From Devosia sp. (GTDB lineage Bacteria; Pseudomonadota; Alphaproteobacteria; Rhizobiales; Devosiaceae), in assembly GCF_017307495.1 (NCBI RefSeq), contig NZ_JAFKHE010000028.1:41654-105653 (forward strand): a DNA stretch of 64,000 nt, given 5' to 3'. A model generated the notes under the pieces. That model was given only the letters and a program-made list of their open reading frames with translations. It had not been told where the DNA came from and searched no databases. How positions within the stretch are numbered: position 1 is the first letter of the stretch; each line of letters opens with the position of its first letter. Made by a program: the position numbers and the translations under genes. This document shows positions 34,013 to 41,285 of this stretch, one piece after another.

Positions 34013-35185
34013 TCAGTTCGCCCAGAACGGGCTGGAAATGCGGATGGCCTCGTTGGCGGCGCGCACCCCGTCGTCGGCGGCCTCGGCCACGTCCGCCGTG
34101 GGACGCAGCACCAGCGACAGCCGGCCGTTGAGCGTCGCCGAAATGATCACCTCGGCCTGCTCGGGAGCGAGCGCCAGGGTCGCGATGGCACTCGAGAAGG
34201 TGCCGGGAACCGCATCCGCGGCGTCCTCGCCCTGCGGCTTGTCGCTGTCGCCGCTGTTCCTGCTCTCGCTCTTCGGCTTGGCGCCGGCCGTTTCGCCGAT
34301 CGTGCTGTTGATGGCGAGCACCTTGACGTTGCGCAGGATCGTGCTCGAGGCCTGCTTGGCGCCGACGGTGGTGGTGAGCACCACGTCGACCCGGTCGTTG
34401 GGCAGGATGAAGCCACCCGAGGCGGATTCCGCGCTCACCGCCACCGAAACACCGCGCGTGCCCGGATCGAGCACGGCGGACAGGAAGCCGCGGTCGGCGC
34501 GTGCCAGCTTGATCTCGCGGATCGGCTCGCCGGGGAAGAACTCGTAGCGCGCCACGGCGCCGCTCATGGTCTCGAGCGCATCGGGGGCGGCGGTCTGGAG
34601 CAGGAAGTCCGGGCGCGTCGTGTCCTCCGGCCACTCGACCCACTCGACCGAGGCGGGCGAGAGGCGCTGGCCGACGGCGATGGCGGTCCTGGCCACCAGC
34701 ACCTGAACCTTGGGTTCCTCCACCACCTGCGTGATGGTCTGCGGCGCGGGGGCCGCGGCGATGACGGGCGCCTCCGCGGGTGGCGCACCCTGCTGCATGG
34801 CAAGGAACGCCGCCGTGCCGCCGGCAATCAGCGCCACGGCGATGAGGGCGATGTTGGCGGGCTTGAACAGGTGCCGCCAGCGGCCGGTGGCCCCCTCGTC
34901 CTCGTCGCTGGCCGCGACCGACTGCAGGACTTCGGCCCGCCAGCGATCGATGTTGCGGCGATGCTCCGGCGACATCTGCGGCTGCTGCGCAATCTCCTCG
35001 CGCCAGCGCTGCGCGGTGGCGTCCTCGGCCATCGGCGCGGGTTCCGGGTCGGAGGGCGGTGAGGGCTCAGCGGCCTCAGACTTCAGGGTGCCGAGGCCAC
35101 GACGCTGCGCGAGGGTGCGGGGAATGACGTCCTCCCGGCCCGCAGGCTCGTCCCTGAGCACGATCTTTTCCGAACGCCGAAGCAA
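34013..35185 (-). CDS. cpaB: Flp pilus assembly protein CpaB (RcpC) with a cytoplasmic N-terminal extension
   Basis: A 390-residue protein. A single membrane helix (FKPANIALIAVALIAGGTAA) lies near residue 105, then a SAF domain with VLVARTAIAVGQRLSPASVE and the CpaB core GFILPNDRVDVVLTTTV. CpaB usually has its helix at the extreme N-terminus; here about 100 charged residues precede it (rich in Arg, Glu, Gln). The TTG start at 35185 has AGGAGGGG; no better start shortens the extension. It is the first gene of cpaB-cpaC-lipoprotein. Confidence 0.87.
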   Translation of the reverse strand: MLRRSEKIVLRDEPAGREDVIPRTLAQRRGLGTLKSEAAEPSPPSDPEPAPMAEDATAQRWREEIAQQPQMSPEHRRNIDRWRAEVLQSVAASDEDEGATGRWRHLFKPANIALIAVALIAGGTAAFLAMQQGAPPAEAPVIAAAPAPQTITQVVEEPKVQVLVARTAIAVGQRLSPASVEWVEWPEDTTRPDFLLQTAAPDALETMSGAVARYEFFPGEPIREIKLARADRGFLSAVLDPGTRGVSVAVSAESASGGFILPNDRVDVVLTTTVGAKQASSTILRNVKVLAINSTIGETAGAKPKSESRNSGDSDKPQGEDAADAVPGTFSSAIATLALAPEQAEVIISATLNGRLSLVLRPTADVAEAADDGVRAANEAIRISSPFWAN

Positions 35186-35387
35186 ATGCCCCTCCTGGGA
35201 ACAGCCAAGATACGGGACACTACCGGTTGTCGATGTCCGAGTGCCCCATGCCCATCTAAAGGAAAAAGCCTCACTGCTTCGTCCCATTTCATGCCCCGAG
35301 GTTTATCGTTCGTCGCCAGACACGGTTAACCTTATCGGACCGTAGAAACCTGTCGCTGCCGGGCGGCGTTGGCGCTATTGAGCCCGG

Positions 35388-36488
35388 ATGGACACCTCCT
35401 CCCGCCACGAGATCTTCCTTGTCGCCCCGCCCGGGCTCGAGGCGCCACTATATGCCGAGGCAGTCGAGCGGGGATTTGCCGGCGCCCGCATCGGCGAGGG
35501 CGGCGTGACCGTCGAGGGGCCCTGGGACGAGGCGTGGCGCGCCAATCTCGAGTTGCGCGGCGCCAGCCGCGTGCTGGTGCGCATTGCCAGCTTTCGCGCC
35601 ATGCACCTGGCGCAGCTCGACAAGCGGGCCCGCAAGCTGGCGTGGTCCGAGGTGCTGCGCGCGGATCGTCCGGTGCAGGTCGAGGCGACCTGCCGGCGCT
35701 CGAAGATCTACCACTCCGGGGCCGCGGCGCAGCGCATCGCGACTGCCATCCGGGAGGAGCTGGGCGCGCCGATCGCGGCGGATGCACAGGTGGTCGTCAA
35801 GGCACGGATCGAGGACGATCTCGTGACGATCAGTGTCGATACGTCCGGCGAGATGCTGCACAAGGAGGCGGTCAATCGGGCGCCGATGCGGGAGACGCTG
35901 GCGGCGCTGTTCCTGCGCCAGGCCGGCTATGACGGCAGCGGGCCGGTGTTCGACCCGATGTGCGGCTCGGGGACGTTCGTGATCGAGGCGGCCGAGATGG
36001 CGGCGGGGCTGAAGCCGGGGCGGGACCGGCGCTTTGCCTTCGAGCAGCTGGCCAATTTCGATGCGGCCGCCTGGGCGGCGATGCGGACGGCGGGGGCGAA
36101 CGGGGTGCCGGTGGCGCGGTTTTACGGCAGCGACCGCGATCCGGGAGCGATCCGGATGAGCCGGGCCAATGCCGAGCGGGCTGGAGTTGCCGACTGGACC
36201 AGCTTTGCCGAGGCCGATATCGCCGACATCGTGCCGCCGGAGGGGGCGCCGGGGCTGGTGATCGTCAACCCGCCCTATGGGGCGCGGATCGGCGAACGAG
36301 GCGCCGTGACCCCGCTCTACCGCACGCTGGGGCGCAGCCTCGCCCGGTTCAGCGGCTGGCGAGTGGCGCTGATCACCACCGAGGCGGGGCTCGCCAGGGC
36401 CACCGGCCTGCCGTTCGCGGCGCCGTACCCGCCCGTGTCGCATGGCGGCATCAGGGTCAGCCTGTTCGTCACGCCGCCGCTGAAATAG
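35388..36488 (+). CDS. THUMP-domain class I SAM-dependent RNA methyltransferase (RlmL/YcbY-like)
   Basis: A 366-residue enzyme. Residues 1-160 are the THUMP/ferredoxin-like RNA-binding part (FLVAPPGLEAPLYAEAVERG), and the rest is the Rossmann methyltransferase: VFDPMCGSGTFVIEAAEMAA binds SAM and the catalytic NPPY is in GLVIVNPPYGARIGERGA. It is the N-terminal half of the E. coli RlmKL type and probably methylates 23S rRNA at a guanine N2, though the site is inferred. It is divergent from cpaB. Confidence 0.88.
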   Translation: MDTSSRHEIFLVAPPGLEAPLYAEAVERGFAGARIGEGGVTVEGPWDEAWRANLELRGASRVLVRIASFRAMHLAQLDKRARKLAWSEVLRADRPVQVEATCRRSKIYHSGAAAQRIATAIREELGAPIAADAQVVVKARIEDDLVTISVDTSGEMLHKEAVNRAPMRETLAALFLRQAGYDGSGPVFDPMCGSGTFVIEAAEMAAGLKPGRDRRFAFEQLANFDAAAWAAMRTAGANGVPVARFYGSDRDPGAIRMSRANAERAGVADWTSFAEADIADIVPPEGAPGLVIVNPPYGARIGERGAVTPLYRTLGRSLARFSGWRVALITTEAGLARATGLPFAAPYPPVSHGGIRVSLFVTPPLK

Positions 36489-36491
36489 GCG

Positions 36492-36992
36492 CTAGTCGCG
36501 GAACGCGGCCTCCTCGGGGCGGCCGAACATGTCGTCGCGGGCGATGGTGAAGCCGGGCTGCTCGGGCAGGTGCAGGGCCGAGAGGATGCGGCTGAACACG
36601 TCGCCCTCGGGCTTGCCGCCGTGTTTGCGGGCCTGCTCGACGAGGAGCGAGGAGGTGGCATCGAGCCGGCACGCCATCAGATAGGCGATGCGGAAGGCGA
36701 AATCGGCGTCCTGCGACAGGGTCGAGCGCGCATCGGCAAACACCCGCACGGTGCTGGGCTGCCGCGCCTTGACCGTGGCGCTGGTCGGCGTGCCGAGCAC
36801 CACCGACATCTCGCCCACCACCGAGAACGGCCGCGACACCGTGGCGATGTCGACCCCGTCGCGCACCACGCCGAGCTCACCCTCCTCGAGCACGTAGAGC
36901 GTGCCGCCCGGCTCGCCCTGGCGGATCAGCACGTCGCCGGGCGCCAGCCGGAGGGTGGAATAGGACGCGGCAGGCGCAGCAGGGCTCGACAT
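36492..36992 (-). CDS. Stand-alone cyclic-nucleotide-binding-fold protein, paralog 2
   Basis: A 166-residue protein with one CNB domain and the same helical tail as paralog 1 (FRIAYLMACRLDATSSLLVE). The cassette reads VGEMSVVLGTPTSATVKARQ, so the usual Arg is Thr70. The C-terminus adds about 40 residues (FTIARDDMFGRPEEAAFRD) that paralog 1 lacks. No DNA-binding domain is present. It converges with the RNA methyltransferase gene, with only three bases between the two stops. Confidence 0.8.
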   Translation of the reverse strand: MSSPAAPAASYSTLRLAPGDVLIRQGEPGGTLYVLEEGELGVVRDGVDIATVSRPFSVVGEMSVVLGTPTSATVKARQPSTVRVFADARSTLSQDADFAFRIAYLMACRLDATSSLLVEQARKHGGKPEGDVFSRILSALHLPEQPGFTIARDDMFGRPEEAAFRD

Positions 36993-37520
36993 CGTCGCTC
37001 TCGATCATGGCCGGGGAGTATCGAGGCAAACCCTATCCCGTTGCGCCGGCTATGGAAAGAGGCGTGCCGAAGCGCCCGACGGCCGGAAGCCTCGGGGGAT
37101 GGCAGGCCAGTGGGACAGCGCGCCGGTGGGGCTTTGCCCCTCACGCGGTCGTCCGCAGGAAGGTGGAGCATCGCCCCACCGGCGCGGCCGGGGTTTTGGG
37201 CTTATGGCACGCGGACCGGGGCGCATCCCCTGCCGCATCGCGAGACCGGTGGGTATCGACGGATCGCCGTGCACGAAGCTCTGCGCGACGCCGCTACCCG
37301 CTGCCCATGCCTTGGCAGCTTCCGGTCCGTGATGGCGCCGGCATGGCGCCACCCCGCGTTGACAGCGGCTTCACCGGCGAACCGGCGCCTGCCGCGCGTG
37401 CTTTGGGCCTCGGTGGCGGCGACCCGCCACCGACCCGTCCACCTCCCCGCAGCCGTTCGTCTCGACTCCGTCCCGTGCGGGAAGGCCGGGGCAGTATGAG
37501 GGGGCAGGAAGCGAGGGGGA
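36993..37520. other. 528-base gap with no assignable gene; contains a long-range inverted repeat
   Basis: No reading frame here has a start with a ribosome binding site and a protein-like composition; open frames on both strands are GC shadows. A perfect 13-base inverted pair, GCGCCGGTGGGGC (37120-37132) and GCCCCACCGGCGC (37173-37185), flanks a 40-base loop. I could not match the region to RNase P, tmRNA, SRP RNA or 6S RNA by recognisable cores. Confidence 0.6.
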
Positions 37521-38219
37521 TTAGTTTTTCTTGCCGGCGCCGCGCAGCATCTTGGGATCGCGCAGTACCGCGCCCACGGGCAGCAGGTGCGGCGGCGGGT
37601 TCACCGAGCCGTAGAGCCGCTTCAGCTCGCGCAGGCGGGCCAGCTCGTCATTGCCGCGCGCCTTGGCGACGAGCCCGTCCCAGGCGTCCTCGGCATAGTC
37701 CGGCGAGGGCGGCTTGCCTTCGCTGGCCTGGCGGTAGCCGTCATCGTAACCGGCCGCATAGCGGGAAAGCATCAGCCTGATCATGAAGGCCCGGTTGCCG
37801 TCGCGCTGGCGGTCCCGCGTCGTGACGGGGTTGGCCGCGCTGCCCGGCGGCAACAGGCGCAGCACCGGGCGCGCCGGACCATCGAGCATCCACACGGTGC
37901 ATTTGCGCTCGGCCGACCAGCCCGAATGCGCCGCCTCGAACGCCTCGAGCCCGGCCACCGCCTGCCCCAGCGCCACGGCCAGCCCCTGGTGATCGAGCGG
38001 AGCGCCCTTGCCCGCCTTCCCGCCGGGGAGGGTGATGGACTGCCCCTCCCGCCCAAGCAGCTTCCTGGCCTCCCGGCAAAGGGTTCGCGAGAGCCGCACG
38101 GTCTCCTCGGGCACAGCCGCACCCGGCCGCGCCCGCTCCACCTGCTTCAACAGCGCGGCAAGGCGAGGATAGAGCCGCTCATGGGTGGCGATGAGGGTTT
38201 CGGTGAGGGTGATGGGCAC
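37521..38219 (-). CDS. Uncharacterised 232-residue protein
   Basis: I do not recognise a family. The product is soluble, rich in Arg, Leu and Ala, and predicted mostly helical: HERLYPRLAALLKQVERARP and SRTLCREARKLLGREGQSIT near the N-terminus, WSAERKCTVWMLDGPARPVL in the middle, and a basic end RDPKMLRGAGKKN. The GTG start at 38219 has GGAGG seven bases before it. An overlapping forward frame of similar length has lower plausibility. It lies directly upstream, on the other strand, of the DarTG module. Confidence 0.55.
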   Translation of the reverse strand: MPITLTETLIATHERLYPRLAALLKQVERARPGAAVPEETVRLSRTLCREARKLLGREGQSITLPGGKAGKGAPLDHQGLAVALGQAVAGLEAFEAAHSGWSAERKCTVWMLDGPARPVLRLLPPGSAANPVTTRDRQRDGNRAFMIRLMLSRYAAGYDDGYRQASEGKPPSPDYAEDAWDGLVAKARGNDELARLRELKRLYGSVNPPPHLLPVGAVLRDPKMLRGAGKKN

Positions 38220-38399
38220 GATCGCGCCTCCGCTGTGGGTGAAACGGCGGAGGATACGGCGGGTGGGAGGGGGTGGGGATAAGGGAAGTCCGCTATTGGC
38301 CCAAAGGGGACGCTCGGACCCCATCGCCCGTATCTAGGGTGTGGGGTCCGTCAGGCTTTCAATCAGGAGGAGCGTGACGTGCGCGCCCTGCACGGCATT

Positions 38400-38414
38400 G
38401 TTCCTGCTTTGTTC
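38400..38414 (+). promoter_or_regulatory. Possible LexA (SOS) box upstream of darT
   Basis: GTTCCTGCTTTGTTC fits GTTC-N7-GTTC, the alphaproteobacterial LexA box, about 115 bases before the probable darT start. A short palindrome TGCTAAATATAGCA follows. The eight fixed bases would occur by chance once or twice in a window this size, so this is a candidate only. Confidence 0.4.
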
Positions 38415-38529
38415 CTGTGCTAAATATAGCATTGTCACCGCATTATAGGTGGACGCAGACACCTGCTCATGGGACACGGATGATTGGATGGGACAAAGAG
38501 TCCCGGTGCGAGTCGCGGGGGCGGTCGAT

Positions 38530-39171
38530 ATGTTGCCGGAGCTCAATCCGGAGCGAGCGCTGATCTTCAGGATAGTCCACCGGGACAACCTCCCATGGAT
38601 ACTCGGTCATGGCGTCCATTGCAGGAATTCTCAGGTTTTCGACCCGCAATACGTCAACATCGGTAATCCCGACCTCATCGACAAGCGGCACGGCAGGACC
38701 GTTTCGCACGCCCCAGGCGGAACGTTGAGCGACTACGTACCGTTCTATTTTACCCCGCTTTCGCCCATGCTCCTCAACATCAAGACGGGGTACAACGGCA
38801 TTAAGAAAAGAGACAATACTGAGATAGTAATTATGGTCTCGTCTCTTCCCCACCTTGAAAAGAATGGCATACCTTATCTGTTTACCGATCGTCACGCCTA
38901 TCTCGTTGCAGCCAAATTTAGTGATGATCCGGCCGATCTTTCCATGATTGACTGGGGGATATTGCAGAATCGTGACTTTAAGCGAGATCCGGACGACCTC
39001 GGGAAGGTCGAGCGCTACCAAGCAGAAGCACTGGTCCACAAAAGCGTTGGTGTGAATGGGCTACTGGGGTTTGCTTGTTGCAACCCAACCGTTCGAGATG
39101 AAATTCAGGGCATCGTCGATGAACACAGGGTTCAATTGAAGGTGCTGGCTAAGGGGGGGTGGTACTTCTGA
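38530..39171 (+). CDS. darT: DarT ssDNA thymidine ADP-ribosyltransferase toxin
   Basis: A 213-residue DarT (DUF4433). Family blocks are FRIVHRDNLPWILGHGVHC, NIGNPDLIDKRHGRTV, PGGTLSDYVPFYFTP, LSPMLLNIKTGYNG, and DFKRDPDDLGKVERYQAEAL with the catalytic Glu166 and the NAD-binding Arg53. DarT links ADP-ribose to thymidine in single-stranded DNA, stalling replication; it acts in anti-phage defence and as a toxin. The ATG at 38530 has GGGGGCGG upstream and matches the usual length; a GTG at 38449 would add 27 unrelated residues. GC content is lower than in flanking genes. Confidence 0.93.
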   Translation: MLPELNPERALIFRIVHRDNLPWILGHGVHCRNSQVFDPQYVNIGNPDLIDKRHGRTVSHAPGGTLSDYVPFYFTPLSPMLLNIKTGYNGIKKRDNTEIVIMVSSLPHLEKNGIPYLFTDRHAYLVAAKFSDDPADLSMIDWGILQNRDFKRDPDDLGKVERYQAEALVHKSVGVNGLLGFACCNPTVRDEIQGIVDEHRVQLKVLAKGGWYF

Positions 39172-40232
39172 TGATGACGTTCACCGAGGGAAACCTGCTG
39201 AAGTCTGACGCCGAGGCTCTGGTCAATACCGTCAACACCGTTGGTGTGATGGGCAAGGGCATCGCTCTGATGTTCAAGGAGGCATTCCCAGAGAATTTTC
39301 GGGAATATGAAGCTGCTTCGAAGGAGCAGCGCATCACCGTTGGAAAGATGTTCGTTACCCGCCGAGATCAGCTCTTGGGCCCGAGGTGGATTGTAAACTT
39401 CCCGACCAAGCAACATTGGAGGAATCCCTCGAAGATTGAGTGGATTCGCTCGGGCCTGGAGGACTTGAAGGCGTTCATACGCGCCAACGAAATTCGGTCA
39501 ATCGCTATCCCTCCACTGGGCAGCGGCAATGGTGGTTTGCAGTGGCCTGATGTTCGAGAGGTCATTCAAGAGGTATTGGGTGACGTTGATGCGGACATTA
39601 TCGTCTACGAACCTACCAATAAGTACCAGAATGTCGCCAAGAGAACCGGCGTTCAGAAGCTAACTCCAGCACGGGCATTGGTCGCGGAGCTGGTGCGTCG
39701 ATACAGCATTCTGGGTTTGGAGTGCACGTTGCTTGAGGTGCAGAAACTCGCCTATTTTCTGGAGCGAATGATTGTTCGAACCGGTTCGAGCAATCCTCTC
39801 GACCTTAGGTTCGAAGCCAACAAGTTTGGTCCATATGCGAATAGGCTGACACACCTCCTAGATGGCCTGGATGGTAGCTATCTGCACTGCGACAAGCGAT
39901 TGGCTGACGCTGGTGCATTGGACACGATTTGGTTCGACGAGGGCAAGAAGGCTCAGGTCGCGCTTTATCTTAACACCGAAGCCAAGCAGTACTCTGACGC
40001 ACTTGAGCAGACCTCCGACCTAATCGACGGTTTTGAATCGCCCCTCGGCATGGAGCTGCTGGCGACCGTGGACTGGCTGCTTGCCGACGGTGTCGCTCCC
40101 GATGTCGGTTCGATTCAGTCGGCCTTGTCTGATTGGCCCGGCGGACGCAAAGCTGGGGAGCGTAAGCTAGCGTTATTCGACAAGCGGATGATTGGCTTGG
40201 CTATCGATCGATTGGTGACTATCGCTGCTTAG
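39171..40232 (+). CDS. darG: DarG DNA ADP-ribosyl glycohydrolase antitoxin
   Basis: A 353-residue two-part antitoxin. Residues 1-150 form the macro domain (FTEGNLLKSDAEALVNTVNT, GVMGKGIALMFKEAFPENF, IPPLGSGNGGLQWPDV) that removes ADP-ribose from DNA, and the C-terminal half (LLEVQKLAYFLERM, FEANKFGPYANRLTHLL) binds and blocks DarT. The ATG overlaps the darT stop (TGATGATG), so toxin and antitoxin are coupled. A 6-base-stem hairpin follows the stop. GC is lower than in flanking genes, suggesting acquisition. Confidence 0.93.
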   Translation: MMTFTEGNLLKSDAEALVNTVNTVGVMGKGIALMFKEAFPENFREYEAASKEQRITVGKMFVTRRDQLLGPRWIVNFPTKQHWRNPSKIEWIRSGLEDLKAFIRANEIRSIAIPPLGSGNGGLQWPDVREVIQEVLGDVDADIIVYEPTNKYQNVAKRTGVQKLTPARALVAELVRRYSILGLECTLLEVQKLAYFLERMIVRTGSSNPLDLRFEANKFGPYANRLTHLLDGLDGSYLHCDKRLADAGALDTIWFDEGKKAQVALYLNTEAKQYSDALEQTSDLIDGFESPLGMELLATVDWLLADGVAPDVGSIQSALSDWPGGRKAGERKLALFDKRMIGLAIDRLVTIAA

Positions 40233-40399
40233 CCGCCCCGCGACTAATGATGGGGCGTGGGGGGTCGCTTTTGGCGCAAAGCGGTCATCTATGCCCACCC
40301 CCCAACCACCCTTGCCAACCGCCCCCATCCGTCCCACTCTCACCCCTGCACAGGTGGGGGCTCGTGTGCTCGTTGGTCGGGCAAAGGGGAGGGCCTCGG

Positions 40400-41095
40400 A
40401 TGACGTCTGTGAACGATTCCAGTGCTTCAGGTGAACGCCGTGCGCTCGGCCGGGACGAGCGCTTGACCCGTCGCGCCGTCCTGTTCGGGTCGGTGGCGGG
40501 GGTCGGGGCGCTGGCGCTCAGTGCTTGTGCGCCGGCGGGGATGAGTCGGGCGCAGGCGGAAGTGGCCTATGGGCCGGTGCCCAGTGAGCGGTTCCCGATC
40601 CCGGCGGTCAACCTCAACAAGGTCGACGAGAAGTACCTGCGCCGCACGGTGAGCTACGCCAGCAAGGAGGCGGTGGGGACGATCATCGTCGATCCGCGGG
40701 CCCACTATGTCTATCGCATCGAGGGCGACGGCATGGCCACGCGCTACGGCGTCAGCGTCGGGCGGCAGGGGTTCTTGTGGAGCGGCGACGCCTATATCGG
40801 GCGCAAGGCCGAATGGCCGGTGTGGACACCGCCTGAGGAGATGATCAAGCGGCAGCCGGAGGCGGCCAAGTACGCCGGCGGCATGGCGCCCGGCCTCGAC
40901 AATCCGCTCGGCGCCCGGGTGCTCTATCTCTACCAGGACGGGCGCTACACGCTCTACACGCTCTACAGCACCAGCCACCCCGAAACGATCGGCAAGGGCA
41001 TTTCGAGCGGCTGCATCGGCTTTCTGACCCAGGACATGCTCGATCTCTACGAACGCACGCCGGTGAATACCAAGGTGATCGTGCTCAAGGCCTGA
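40400..41095 (+). CDS. L,D-transpeptidase (YkuD family), lipoprotein or Tat-exported
   Basis: A 231-residue YkuD protein. The N-terminus RRAVLFGSVAGVGALALSAC combines a twin-arginine and a lipobox. The domain shows GTIIVDPRAHYVYRIEGDG and the catalytic region HPETIGKGISSGCIGFLTQD, with nucleophile Cys and His. The usual GCIRM/L Arg is Gly here. It would make 3-3 cross-links or attach proteins to peptidoglycan. The ATG at 40400 follows GGGGAGGG; upstream in-frame sequence is not coding-like. Confidence 0.9.
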   Translation: MTSVNDSSASGERRALGRDERLTRRAVLFGSVAGVGALALSACAPAGMSRAQAEVAYGPVPSERFPIPAVNLNKVDEKYLRRTVSYASKEAVGTIIVDPRAHYVYRIEGDGMATRYGVSVGRQGFLWSGDAYIGRKAEWPVWTPPEEMIKRQPEAAKYAGGMAPGLDNPLGARVLYLYQDGRYTLYTLYSTSHPETIGKGISSGCIGFLTQDMLDLYERTPVNTKVIVLKA

Positions 41096-41137
41096 GGCGG
41101 AGCGATTCACCTTCCGATCGAAACGCTGATGGTCGGG

Positions 41138-41230
41138 CTCCCCTCCCCTTGAGGGGGGTTAGGGGTGGGGGTCCATCGGTGATCGCGGCACCACCCCCTC
41201 CCTCAATCCCTCCCTCAAGGGGGAGGGAGG
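41138..41230. repeat. Palindromic repeat, family B, copy 2
   Basis: CCCTCCCCTTGAGGGGGGTT and CCCTCCCTCAAGGGGGAGGG enclose GGGTCCATCGGTGATCGC. It lies between the convergent transpeptidase and lepA genes and is nearly the same as the copy at 2997. Confidence 0.87.
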
Positions 41231-41285
41231 CGATGACTGAGCGATTCCACAAAAGGATGAAATGCCCGGGGCGAGCGGAGATGGG

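Noticed and set aside
37120..37185. RNase P or tmRNA core in the 37 kb gap
   Set aside because: The universally conserved sequence cores of these RNAs are missing; only a hairpin is present.
37007..37780. Forward and reverse open frames across the gap at 37.0-37.5 kb
   Set aside because: They are proline- and arginine-rich in several frames at once, the sign of GC shadows, and they overlap a better-supported reverse gene.
38334..38588. Reverse-strand ORF overlapping the darT promoter and start
   Set aside because: It overlaps the supported darT start and the candidate LexA box, has no recognisable domain and no clear ribosome binding site.
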